Assembly: GCA_902789425.1 (NCBI GenBank)
Contig: CADANX010000009.1
Coordinates: forward strand, 1-61,210
DNA: 61,210 nt
Direction of reading: 5' to 3'
Origin: an uncultured Erysipelotrichaceae bacterium
GTDB taxonomy: Bacteria; Bacillota_I; Bacilli_A; RF39; UBA660
Part shown: one piece after another, positions 1 to 8,608 of the stretch
Layout of the letters: each line of letters starts with the position of its first letter
Position numbering within the stretch: the stretch's first letter is position 1
Position numbers and translations under genes: made by a program
Notes under the pieces: generated by a model
What the model was told of the DNA's origin: nothing
The model's database searches: none
The model's input: only the letters and a program-made list of their open reading frames with translations

Positions 1-1706
1 TCTACTCCACCATATAAATCTTTACCTATTACTTTTTGAGAGTATTCCTCATCAGCACTAAAACTAAAGCTATAAGATGGTTCTTCATCTTCTAGACCTA
101 AGTTTACTCTCATTGCTTTTTTAATTGCATTTAATGATTCTGTTGATGGTACATATTCATATAAATTCATATTCATAATTCCATCTTTAATTAGTCCACC
201 AGAACCGTTTAAATATAATTTTTGCATATTAATTACATCATTTGAATCAGTAAGATCTTTACTATTAATTAATATATTTTTAAATACATTGTAGAACGAT
301 AATATTTGTTTTCTATCCATATTAGTAGTCATACTACTACCAACAGCCTCTAAAACATTATAAAATTGTGTAATATTATCCATTGATCTTGCTTTATTAA
401 TAATAGCATTTACAACAAGTTGTTGGTTTTGTCCTCTTACAAAGTCGTTACGAACACCTTTATTCCATTCAGGACCACAACTAGCATATGTTTTTCTGTT
501 TCTAGATAAACCTAAAGCTTGTTCACCATTTAAGTGTTGATGACCTTCTTTAACATATGTCATATATGTTTCTGTTCTCCACATTGTAGTTTCACATAGA
601 GAATATGGAACATCTACATCAATACCACCTAATGCATCAACAAGTTTCATAAGTCCTCTAAAGTTGATTTTTGCATAATAATCTATATTAATATCTAAGA
701 AATTTTCAATAGTACTTATCATACATTTGTCTCCACCTGAAGCAGCATGAGTTATTTTACTATTAACATTTCTATAGCATGTAATTGGTACAAAAGTATC
801 TCTTGGAATTGAGAACACTGTTACATTTAAAGTATCAGGATTATAAGTTATCACCATTAATGAATCACCAAGACCACTAGAATCTGATAGATTTTCTTCA
901 GTTGAATCAACACCCATTAAAAGTATAGTAAATGGTTCAGTTATACTTTTAGTTGATGCAACTACATCTATTTCTTTTTGTACTTTTAATTTCTTTTTAA
1001 CTGAATCAAGTACAATAGTTTCACTTTCAATGTTTTCAAATTTATCCATTGTTTTATAAGTTTCTCTATAACTACTTGTAATAAATACAGCATCTATTTT
1101 ACCTTCATATAAATCATAAAGCATAGAAATAGAATCATCATAATCTACGATTTGACTTTCAGAAATCTTATCTTTTTTCATTATATCTTTAGTTAAAACA
1201 TAAGCTTCATAATCTTTTTTATTAGCATTTACTCTACCTATTTTAGTAGATTCAGTAATATCTTTTTTAGTTTTTAAATTACCTGATGACATAGCAACTA
1301 AACTAGAGGAATAATTTCTATATTTACCTATAGAAATGTTTTCTACTACATTTAAACCTTTATTGATGGTTTTAGCTATAAAAAATTCACCAGCACCAAA
1401 AATTAGTAAACAAAAGAATATAACTAAATATCTGCTAATAAGAGGTTTTCTCATTGCTTTAAACCATTTTATAAGTAAAAATATATCTAAAAATCCAAGT
1501 AAAAACATTACTATATACCTAATAATAGTTTCTATTCCTGTTAATCTATACAAATTATATATAAGATAAGCAGAAATCATTAAAAACATTCCAAAAAGTA
1601 TGTTAAAAAATAAATTAAACTTCTTAAGCTTACCTTTTTTTCTATTTTCAATAACTTTAGCATTAATTTTTTCTTTTTTTAATTTCTTTTTTTCAATCTT
1701 TGTCAT
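1..1706 (-). CDS. LytR-CpsA-Psr (LCP) family wall-polymer ligase, 3' end outside window
   Basis: About 568 residues are visible from ATG at 1706 (AAAGGAG 7 bases upstream) to the window edge with no stop. The N terminus is Lys-rich and followed by three hydrophobic segments in the first ~120 residues. Next comes an extracellular accessory region, then the LCP catalytic core with LLMGVDSTEE, the acidic GLGDSLMVITYNP, the Arg-bearing SIPRD, and a downstream NDFVRGQNQQ. In the family these residues bind the polyprenyl-pyrophosphate lipid and Mg2+, and the enzyme transfers wall teichoic acid or capsule-type polymers to peptidoglycan. It is the last visible gene of an envelope unit and lies just after an LTA synthase-like gene, which fits a wall-polymer role. 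The polymer is unknown. Confidence 0.9.
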   Translation of the reverse strand, partial: MTKIEKKKLKKEKINAKVIENRKKGKLKKFNLFFNILFGMFLMISAYLIYNLYRLTGIETIIRYIVMFLLGFLDIFLLIKWFKAMRKPLISRYLVIFFCLLIFGAGEFFIAKTINKGLNVVENISIGKYRNYSSSLVAMSSGNLKTKKDITESTKIGRVNANKKDYEAYVLTKDIMKKDKISESQIVDYDDSISMLYDLYEGKIDAVFITSSYRETYKTMDKFENIESETIVLDSVKKKLKVQKEIDVVASTKSITEPFTILLMGVDSTEENLSDSSGLGDSLMVITYNPDTLNVTVFSIPRDTFVPITCYRNVNSKITHAASGGDKCMISTIENFLDINIDYYAKINFRGLMKLVDALGGIDVDVPYSLCETTMWRTETYMTYVKEGHQHLNGEQALGLSRNRKTYASCGPEWNKGVRNDFVRGQNQQLVVNAIINKARSMDNITQFYNVLEAVGSSMTTNMDRKQILSFYNVFKNILINSKDLTDSNDVINMQKLYLNGSGGLIKDGIMNMNLYEYVPSTESLNAIKKAMRVNLGLEDEEPSYSFSFSADEEYSQKVIGKDLYGGV

Positions 1707-1722
1707 TAGAAAACTCCTTTAT

Positions 1723-2394
1723 TTATTCTTCATCACCAATTAGTTTAGCAACTGAATATTTTTTACCATCTTTTACAACTATTAAAGTACTACTAGTTTC
1801 ATACCCTAAATCTTTTTTATATGTCCAAGATAGATTAATTTTATATGCACTTTCTATATTCTTAAGTTCATCTGAATCAAAATATTCACTTGTACTAACT
1901 TCTTCAGAAGATTCAACTTTAATAGTTGATACTTCAGGTAATTCTTGATTACGATCGTCATTTAAGTTATTCTTAACATATTTATAGAATTCATCTCTAG
2001 CTTTATCAATAAAAGTTGCTTTGTAATTAGTATATACAAATTGAACTCCACCTATATCATTTTTACTTACCTTATTATCTAGTGTATAAAAATCTATTAC
2101 AAATAATTCAGCAACTAATTCTGAATATTTTTTATTATCTATTTCTTTTTTATTAAGTTCTCTTTTTAATTCATTAAATTTATTCTTAAATAATTTTGTA
2201 CTAGTATCACTTATTGTATATCCATATTCTTTAATAGAATCAACTACCTTTGATTTAGCTTTTACTGGTTCTTTTGAACTAGGTCTATTTGTTAAATAAA
2301 AATATACACCACATGAAATTAAAGCAAGAATAATTATTAAACTAAATATTCTTTTTGCTTTTTTATTTTTAACATTTTTATTCTTTTTACTCAT
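1723..2394 (-). CDS. Membrane-anchored extracellular protein of unknown function
   Basis: This 223-residue protein starts at ATG 2394. A GTG lies three codons earlier, but AGGTGA fits the ATG. It has a Lys/Asn-rich cytoplasmic start, one membrane segment (about residues 15-37) and a polar domain rich in Lys, Glu and Ser. I recognise no family. Its ATG lies one base after the stop of the LTA synthase-like gene, and the LCP gene follows 16 bases downstream, so the three are almost certainly cotranscribed. An accessory role in wall-polymer assembly is inference from position only. Confidence 0.75.
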   Translation of the reverse strand: MSKKNKNVKNKKAKRIFSLIIILALISCGVYFYLTNRPSSKEPVKAKSKVVDSIKEYGYTISDTSTKLFKNKFNELKRELNKKEIDNKKYSELVAELFVIDFYTLDNKVSKNDIGGVQFVYTNYKATFIDKARDEFYKYVKNNLNDDRNQELPEVSTIKVESSEEVSTSEYFDSDELKNIESAYKINLSWTYKKDLGYETSSTLIVVKDGKKYSVAKLIGDEE

Positions 2395-2395
2395 A

Positions 2396-4444
2396 TTACT
2401 CACCTTCAGACTTATTTAATTTATCTTTCTCAGTTTTAATTAAATCATATAAAATAATATCATTAGAAATTTCTATTTTCTTAGATGCAATTTTATTATT
2501 ATTATCAATTTCCTCTTTGCTTATAACAGCATTATTATTAAGTACTTTATATTCATTTTTATTACTATTATAATAAATATCGTTAGATAGCCAATTTCCA
2601 TTAGGAAAAACAACTATATTATCTTTTAAATTCATTATATCATTACCTAAATTATATTTAGGATCAAGCGAAAACATATTAGATACAGTTGGCATTACAT
2701 CAATCATACCCATTGCTGTTTTAACTTCTTTTTCAAAAGTTTTATCTTTACTCCATATAACTAATGGAACTTTTCTATCTAGTTCATATTTGAAGAAGTC
2801 AACATCTACATATTCTTCGTTATCTTTATCTTTTATTGAGTCAGTTTCTTTGTTATAGTTATATAGTCTTACATAATCTTTTTTAGGTAGTCTTGCATCA
2901 TGATCTCCATAATAAAGTATTACTGAATTATCAAGAAGACCTTCCTCATCAAGTGAAGTAATTAATTCACCTAAAGCTGAATCTGCATAATGTGCTGATT
3001 TAAAATAGTTACCCATAGTTGTACCTTCCATATAAGGATAACTAACAGTTTTAGATACAGTTTCACCTGTTTCAGTTGTTTCTTTAATATCTTCTTTTAT
3101 ATCTACAGAAAATTCTCCGTATTTGTCTACATCACTAAATGGTGTGTGATTAGAAAGCATAATCAATGTTGCCATAAATTTACCATTTTTATCATATTCT
3201 TTCTTTAATAATTTTGTTGATTGCTTAAAGAAAGCTTTATCACTTATACCAAGACCAATTGAATTTTCTTCAGTTACTTTATATGAATTTTTACTATAAA
3301 ATTTATTGTATCCAAGTGAATTATGAAAATTATTTCTATTCCAGAAATCTCCATTATTACCATGGAAACTTAATGTATTATAATCTTTTTCTTTAAATAA
3401 TTTTTGAACAGATTCGTATTCTCTATTCCAATAACTTACTGCTACTGCACCATTAGTAACTGGTAATAATGAGGTTGAGAATGTAAATTCTGCATCAGAA
3501 CTAGTACCACTACTTACTTGTGAATAGAAGTTACTAAAATATATTCCTTCTTTCGCCATTTTATTAAGAACTGGTGTTACTTCTTTACCATTAAATTGTT
3601 GTTGCATAGCAAGTACTTGCATACTTTCACCATGGATTACAATTAAATTTTTATTCTTAAATATTCCAGTATATTTGTTTGTTTTTTTAGTATTATCTTT
3701 AGTATTATAATAATCTCTAAATTGTTTAGCAGCATTATCATAACCAAACAATGTATTAAATTTAGCATCTAAACTCTTTATTAAATCATTCATTTGATAT
3801 GTATAAACACCAAATTTTGTAACTAAAAATTCTCTATTCCATTGTTTAGAAAGTCTACTGTATTCTAAAGCCGTAACTGTCATAAAGAATAATGCATAAA
3901 CACTTATTCCAGTAACAAGTGTACCTAAGAATTTTTTCTTTCTATTTTCACTCATTTGTACTCTATTATAGTAATCTTTTCTTTTTAACAAATGATGTAC
4001 TACTATTAATAGTATTGGTTGCCACAAAAATAAGAAATCCTTATATTCAAGCACATTTTCAACAACAGCATCACCAACATCAACAACTGATAAACTAACA
4101 GCAATTAATGAGAATGAGGCAAAACTCATATAATATGTGTAATATAATGTATTAACAATACATACTAAAGTAAATATTACAGATAAAATAAGTAAATAAG
4201 TAAATCTCTTTTTATTCTTAAATAAATATACAAAGGATCCAAATAAAAGAATTATCGCAAGATCTGCAAGTATTGGTTTAATTGCAAAATAGTTTTTAAC
4301 TGTAAAAAATCTAAGTAATGTTGAATTTAATAATGATGAAATTACAAATGTTAAAAATAACTTATTAGTATTTGCGTATTCTTTATATTGAAATTCTTTA
4401 AAAAATTTCATTATCTTTTTGAATGTTTTTTTAATCTTTTTCAT
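2396..4444 (-). CDS. LTA synthase-like membrane sulfatase-fold transferase (LtaS family)
   Basis: The protein has 682 residues and starts at ATG 4444 behind GCAGGAGG. About five hydrophobic segments fill the first ~190 residues, followed by an extracellular sulfatase/alkaline-phosphatase-type domain. Metal-ligand Glu is seen in VIHGESMQ (~273), the presumed nucleophile Thr in SSGTSSDAEF (~314), and the metal Asp-His pair in YYGDHDAR. LtaS enzymes polymerise glycerol phosphate from phosphatidylglycerol on the outer membrane face; related members transfer phosphoglycerol or phosphoethanolamine. The domain order matches LtaS and the length is close. Neighbours are YihY upstream and an LCP ligase downstream. 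The substrate cannot be fixed from sequence, so no symbol is given. Confidence 0.88.
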   Translation of the reverse strand: MKKIKKTFKKIMKFFKEFQYKEYANTNKLFLTFVISSLLNSTLLRFFTVKNYFAIKPILADLAIILLFGSFVYLFKNKKRFTYLLILSVIFTLVCIVNTLYYTYYMSFASFSLIAVSLSVVDVGDAVVENVLEYKDFLFLWQPILLIVVHHLLKRKDYYNRVQMSENRKKKFLGTLVTGISVYALFFMTVTALEYSRLSKQWNREFLVTKFGVYTYQMNDLIKSLDAKFNTLFGYDNAAKQFRDYYNTKDNTKKTNKYTGIFKNKNLIVIHGESMQVLAMQQQFNGKEVTPVLNKMAKEGIYFSNFYSQVSSGTSSDAEFTFSTSLLPVTNGAVAVSYWNREYESVQKLFKEKDYNTLSFHGNNGDFWNRNNFHNSLGYNKFYSKNSYKVTEENSIGLGISDKAFFKQSTKLLKKEYDKNGKFMATLIMLSNHTPFSDVDKYGEFSVDIKEDIKETTETGETVSKTVSYPYMEGTTMGNYFKSAHYADSALGELITSLDEEGLLDNSVILYYGDHDARLPKKDYVRLYNYNKETDSIKDKDNEEYVDVDFFKYELDRKVPLVIWSKDKTFEKEVKTAMGMIDVMPTVSNMFSLDPKYNLGNDIMNLKDNIVVFPNGNWLSNDIYYNSNKNEYKVLNNNAVISKEEIDNNNKIASKKIEISNDIILYDLIKTEKDKLNKSEGE

Positions 4445-4508
4445 ATATTCCTCCTGCACATTTAATTATACCATATTTATAATTTTTTTTCCTTATAAAC
4501 AAGTATCT

Positions 4509-5330
4509 TTACATATTTATTGATTCACTATATTTAGTTCTAGTTACATTAATAACCATACCAAACACAAATATATACGAAATAATATAAACCCATAAAA
4601 GTAAAATTACTAAATTTGCTGCACTACCATAAAATAAGTTATATGATGAGAAATGAACAACATAATATGAATAAATAATTGTTACTAATACCCACATGCA
4701 TGTAGTCGTAATTGCACCTAAAGTAACATCTTTTGCTTTGACTTTTTTATTAGGTGCAATAGTGTAAACTATTTTTATTACAAAATAAATAATAAAGAAT
4801 GTCATTGGCCATCTAAACATATTATATATAGTAAGATAATTATTATCTAAATGAGCAAATGATACTAAAATAGTTAATATTTTTTCACCAAATACTGATA
4901 TTACAGCAATAAAGACAAATAATAATGCAAGAAGTACTGTAATAATAATTGATTTTATTATATTTTGAATAGTTTTATGTTCTTTTACTCCATAAACAGT
5001 ACTTGATGCAATAATAATTGATTTAGTTCCTTTTGATATAAGATAAATTGATGATAATATTAAAATCATAATATTTATATCAAAACTTTTACCAGTTAAT
5101 AAAGGTAAAATTGCTTTACTTGTATTTGCTGGTAAGGACATTTTAACAAATTCTACAATTTTTACCATCGAAATATCAAAAGTTGGTGCTATAACACCTA
5201 GAATAAGAATTATCGGGAAAATTGAAAGCACAAAAAAGAAAGCTACTTGTCCTGGCAAGATTTGCATAACAGGATTAGTTAGCGTTTCCATAAATAATTT
5301 ATAAATTTTGTTTTTTCTAATTTTTTCCAT
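4509..5330 (-). CDS. YihY/BrkB family inner-membrane protein
   Basis: This 273-residue protein is nearly all membrane, with about six helices. Family hallmarks are the early PVMQILPGQVAFFFVLSIFP stretch and the late AANLVILLLWVYIISYIFVFG stretch. ATG at 5330 is preferred because GGTGA precedes it; an ATG four codons earlier overlaps the upstream stop and has no binding site. The biochemical role of YihY/BrkB proteins is not settled (once called ribonuclease BN, now considered wrong). It sits between a signalling-like receptor and the LTA synthase-like gene. Confidence 0.85.
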   Translation of the reverse strand: MEKIRKNKIYKLFMETLTNPVMQILPGQVAFFFVLSIFPIILILGVIAPTFDISMVKIVEFVKMSLPANTSKAILPLLTGKSFDINIMILILSSIYLISKGTKSIIIASSTVYGVKEHKTIQNIIKSIIITVLLALLFVFIAVISVFGEKILTILVSFAHLDNNYLTIYNMFRWPMTFFIIYFVIKIVYTIAPNKKVKAKDVTLGAITTTCMWVLVTIIYSYYVVHFSSYNLFYGSAANLVILLLWVYIISYIFVFGMVINVTRTKYSESINM

Positions 5331-5341
5331 TATTTTCACCA

Positions 5342-7402
5342 TTATTCATCTTCAGCATTATTCATTTCTTTACTTGTTTTAATTTCAAGAACAGCTTCAT
5401 TCATAGCATCATCTATAGTTTTAACATCATCTAAGATCATACTATAACCAAGTAAAACACCAAAACCATAAGGTAAAGTTTTAAATTCTTTATATAATTT
5501 TCTCATATAACTAATAACTTTATTTTCTTCATAACCTACTAAATATATTAAGAATTCATCTCCGTTTGTTCTTACAATATCACTTTGTTCTAATTGATTA
5601 GTTATTAATATATTTGCAGCTTTTTTAATAACCATATCCCCTTCTTCATGACCATATACATCATTAATATGTCCTACTTTATTAAGTTCTATTATAATTA
5701 TAGCTTGAGGATATATTTTGTTTTGTTGCCATTTTGGATAATTTTGATTAAGATAATTTCTATTTTTTAAAGAAGTTAAATAATCAACATATTTAATTTT
5801 TTCTGCTTTTTTAACTATTTTAGAAGTTTTTGATTTTTTATAAAGTAATGAGAATGCAATTAGTAAAAATACTAGGAATATTGCAGCATAAATATACTTC
5901 ATATCTATCATTTTTTCATCTGATTTTAATTTTTTATAAGCTTTTGCTTGATATAAACTTGAATTAATATCAGATAAATAATATTTAAATAAACCATTAA
6001 AAGCTTTATTAACATTTGAATTAAGTACAATAAAATTATAACTAATATCAATATAATCTTCATATAATACTTGATAATCATTTAACTTAGTATTTCTATA
6101 ATAATTATATGTATTATAATCAAGTACTAAAATATCATCTACATCTACTGATCTAAATAAAGCATTATCATTTTTATATTTATCAAATTTTAATTCATAA
6201 TTATTTTTAATGTAATTAGATAATTTAGAATCAATCATAGCCACATCATAGTTTTTTAATGATTTTAATGAAAATATACTTACATCACTATTATTTTGAT
6301 GTGATAATACAACTATTTTTTCTGTATAAGGAGAAAATGTATTATCAAAATTATTTGTATCTAAATCATTATAATTATAATAATTAAATGCTACATCAAC
6401 TTTTCCATTATTAAGTGCCTTTGTTAATTTTTCTACTGATGAAAATTCTTTTATTTTAAATGTAATACCCATTCTTTTTGAAAAATCATCTAATATTTCA
6501 CTATTATAACCTATAAATTCAGTGTTAATTTTAGATTCATACGGAAGATTTTTAACAAATCCATATGTATATTCTTTACTTAAGAAATTAGATTTTGTTA
6601 CATCATCTATTTCTTTTTTATCAAAATATAGATCAAAAATTCTACTATTATATGATTTAGATAATTTTTTATTACTCCATCTAATATAGAATTTTCTTAA
6701 AATACTATTTAATACACTATTATCACCATTTACTTTTAAAATATAATTAGTAGATAATTCATGAGCATTATATACAATATAATAATTATTCTTAAATATT
6801 TCTTCAATATAAAGATTCTTAGGAATTATTGCATATGATACATCATTATTATTAAGAGAAGTTACAATTGATGAAATATTTGTATAACTATTATATATAA
6901 TTTGATTATTCTCTGAAAAATAATTTTTAACAACATTTAAATCAGATTCTAAAGCTGCTAATGTTGTATTAGATAGTTCTGATATGTCTTTTATTTTATT
7001 ATTATCTTTACTAACTATAACAAAATTATCTCTATAAAATAATAATTCATTATCAGATAATTTAGATTTATTATTTATTTCAAAATAATATTTATTAGTT
7101 GATGATTTTTTATTAATTGAATAAGGAAGCATATTAAATTTAATATTATTTTCTTTTGTAAAATCATTTAGATAATCAAAAAATACACCATCACCATCTT
7201 GTCCAAATACTGGTAAATCATTAGTAATTCCAACATCAATTATTTCAGATTGATTTTTTTCAATCCATCTTTTTTCAAGAACAGAAAATACTCCTCTTGC
7301 GTCATTTTTGTTATTTATCATAATAGATATTAAAACTAATATTGATATAACAAATATAGGAATTAAAACTAATAATAGTCTTTTATAATTCTTTTTTTTC
7401 AT
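5342..7402 (-). CDS. Membrane receptor with tandem solute-binding-like domains and a degenerate GGDEF domain
   Basis: The protein has 686 residues. ATG at 7402 is chosen because AGGTG lies just upstream; a longer reading frame begins inside the previous gene. It has a membrane anchor (~7-30), then two successive extracellular regions resembling bacterial extracellular solute-binding family 3 (each with VGI/YGF-type starts and YAII/DVAF motifs), a second membrane segment (~500-520), and a GGDEF fold. The fold keeps DYLTSLKNRN, HINDVYGHEEGD and RTNGDEFLIYL. The signature is NGDEF rather than GGDEF, and the first metal Asp is Glu (IIIIELN), so cyclic-di-GMP synthesis is doubtful. It may bind nucleotide or act as a phosphodiesterase-like or structural sensor. 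It overlaps no neighbour but is 7 bases from the upstream stop. Confidence 0.85.
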   Translation of the reverse strand: MKKKNYKRLLLVLIPIFVISILVLISIMINNKNDARGVFSVLEKRWIEKNQSEIIDVGITNDLPVFGQDGDGVFFDYLNDFTKENNIKFNMLPYSINKKSSTNKYYFEINNKSKLSDNELLFYRDNFVIVSKDNNKIKDISELSNTTLAALESDLNVVKNYFSENNQIIYNSYTNISSIVTSLNNNDVSYAIIPKNLYIEEIFKNNYYIVYNAHELSTNYILKVNGDNSVLNSILRKFYIRWSNKKLSKSYNSRIFDLYFDKKEIDDVTKSNFLSKEYTYGFVKNLPYESKINTEFIGYNSEILDDFSKRMGITFKIKEFSSVEKLTKALNNGKVDVAFNYYNYNDLDTNNFDNTFSPYTEKIVVLSHQNNSDVSIFSLKSLKNYDVAMIDSKLSNYIKNNYELKFDKYKNDNALFRSVDVDDILVLDYNTYNYYRNTKLNDYQVLYEDYIDISYNFIVLNSNVNKAFNGLFKYYLSDINSSLYQAKAYKKLKSDEKMIDMKYIYAAIFLVFLLIAFSLLYKKSKTSKIVKKAEKIKYVDYLTSLKNRNYLNQNYPKWQQNKIYPQAIIIIELNKVGHINDVYGHEEGDMVIKKAANILITNQLEQSDIVRTNGDEFLIYLVGYEENKVISYMRKLYKEFKTLPYGFGVLLGYSMILDDVKTIDDAMNEAVLEIKTSKEMNNAEDE

Positions 7403-7409
7403 ACTACAC

Positions 7410-7853
7410 CTACCAAACAAATTTATTATTTTTAGTATTCTTATATCCAATCATTGGAAAATCAGTACTATCTTTAGCATCTTTTTTTCTTACAAACACT
7501 TGTACATCATATAAACTCTTAATATCATCGGATAATTTTTCAAGTATTTTTCCAGAAATTGCTTTAGCTTCATCTACAGTGCCATCATCACTTATTGTGA
7601 AAATTACATTTATAATTTTACCTTGAACATTTACACTGCAATCAGATGCTTTTGCCTCTTTTTCTATTGCTTCTTTTATCGAATCTTTTTCTTTGTTAGA
7701 TACTTTAACATTTTTGATACTATCTAATCTATTACCATATTTACCTGTTTCACTATTTGAAAAAGCAAATTTAATTATTGATAATAAAACAATAACGCAT
7801 ACTACAAGTATTATTATAAGAACTTTTTTATTTTTAATTTTTAATGATTTCAT
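7410..7853 (-). CDS. Small anchored protein of unknown function
   Basis: The protein has 147 residues with one membrane segment (~9-30) after a Lys-rich start, then an alternating alpha/beta domain with NVQGKIINVIFTISDDGTVDEA and SLYDVQVFVRKK stretches. This pattern is reminiscent of small extracytoplasmic alpha-beta sandwich domains, but no family is recognised. A ribosome site (AAGGAGAAA) precedes ATG 7853. It is placed 12 bases after the 126-residue gene and 7 before the receptor gene, so it probably belongs to the same unit and may partner the receptor. That partnership is a guess. Confidence 0.7.
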   Translation of the reverse strand: MKSLKIKNKKVLIIILVVCVIVLLSIIKFAFSNSETGKYGNRLDSIKNVKVSNKEKDSIKEAIEKEAKASDCSVNVQGKIINVIFTISDDGTVDEAKAISGKILEKLSDDIKSLYDVQVFVRKKDAKDSTDFPMIGYKNTKNNKFVW

Positions 7854-7865
7854 GATATTTCTCCT

Positions 7866-8246
7866 TTATATTAAGTTTTTATTTTCTACAGGGTTCTTTT
7901 TAGAAATATTTATTAATTGTTCAGAAGTTAAATTCATTGTTTTAACATTGCTATCTTCCATATAAGCACTAATATTATCAGAAATACTAACAATATCATA
8001 AAGTGGTTTACTTTGAAGATTTTGCATTTCTGCAATCATTTCTTCTTTAGTAGGTTCTACTTCACTAATTAAACTATCCATCGAAGTAATTTCGCTAGTA
8101 CTTATAACAGGAGCTCCATTTGCTAAACTTTCGCTTATTTGTTTTAAATTAGCAATTTCTTCTTTTAATTCATTTTTAGTTTCATTTAATTCCTTTAAAA
8201 CTTCATCATATGCAAGTTTTGTAGGATTTACAAAATTATCATTCAT
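7866..8246 (-). CDS. Small acidic cytoplasmic protein with coiled coil, unknown
   Basis: The protein has 126 residues. ATG 8246 follows a perfect AGGAGG in the end of the DUF1292 gene, giving an 8-base overlap and likely translational coupling. Residues ~10-45 (ELNETKNELKEEIANLKQI) are a predicted coiled coil. A later segment SMDSLISEVE resembles SMDSLIAEEE in the unrelated small protein at 36944-37126. It has no membrane segment and no recognised family. Confidence 0.7.
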   Translation of the reverse strand: MNDNFVNPTKLAYDEVLKELNETKNELKEEIANLKQISESLANGAPVISTSEITSMDSLISEVEPTKEEMIAEMQNLQSKPLYDIVSISDNISAYMEDSNVKTMNLTSEQLINISKKNPVENKNLI

Positions 8247-8511
8247 GATTTTCCTCCTGATTATCAGCAATTTTTACAATTATATTTTTAACTTCTTGCC
8301 ATTCATTATCATCTGTAATAGCATCTAAAAAATATTGTCCATTCGTTTCTCTAAGTCTAGATGTATAAGTTTTATAATTATTATTATCATCTTTTTCATT
8401 AAAAGTATAAACAATATAATCTTTGTCAGTTGAATTAACTTTAAAGACAGTAATTATATCAGCATCTACTTTTTGACCTAAAGAATTTGTGATTTCTATC
8501 TTCTTATTCAT
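8239..8511 (-). CDS. DUF1292 family protein (YrzB-like)
   Basis: This 90-residue acidic protein has the DUF1292 pattern: DYIVYTFNEKDD followed by YTSRL and a late DDNEWQEVKNII helix. The family is widespread in Bacillota, small and cytoplasmic, and has no established biochemical function. It starts at ATG 8511 with AAGGAGG upstream. It is the first gene of the envelope operon running down to the LCP gene, with a good promoter 30 bases before it. Confidence 0.8.
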   Translation of the reverse strand: MNKKIEITNSLGQKVDADIITVFKVNSTDKDYIVYTFNEKDDNNNYKTYTSRLRETNGQYFLDAITDDNEWQEVKNIIVKIADNQEENHE

Positions 8512-8542
8512 TCAAATGCCCCTCCTTATTACATATAGATTA

Positions 8543-8571
8543 ATTATATCATTTTTTCATATAATATACAA
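8543..8571 (-). promoter_or_regulatory. Promoter of the envelope operon (TTGTAT-17-TATAAT, extended -10)
   Basis: On the minus strand the -10 TATAAT (8543-8548) is preceded by TGA, an extended -10, and TTGTAT lies 17 bases upstream. The element sits just ahead of the DUF1292 gene and just downstream of the terminator of the previous gene, so it is the expected start of the operon. Confidence 0.6.
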
Positions 8572-8582
8572 TATTATATAAA

Positions 8583-8608
8583 TAAAAAAAGCATTAAATA
8601 ATGCTTTT
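8583..8608 (-). terminator. Intrinsic terminator after the beta-propeller-like gene
   Basis: AAAAGCATT and AATGCTTTT form a stem with a four-base loop, followed on the minus strand by seven T. The stop codon of the gene lies inside the hairpin. Confidence 0.75.

Noticed and set aside
1336-1948. Plus-strand open frames over the LCP gene and the following unknown gene
   Set aside because: They lie antisense to well-supported minus-strand genes, have no ribosome sites, and their T/I/S-rich products are typical shadows of AT-rich coding DNA.
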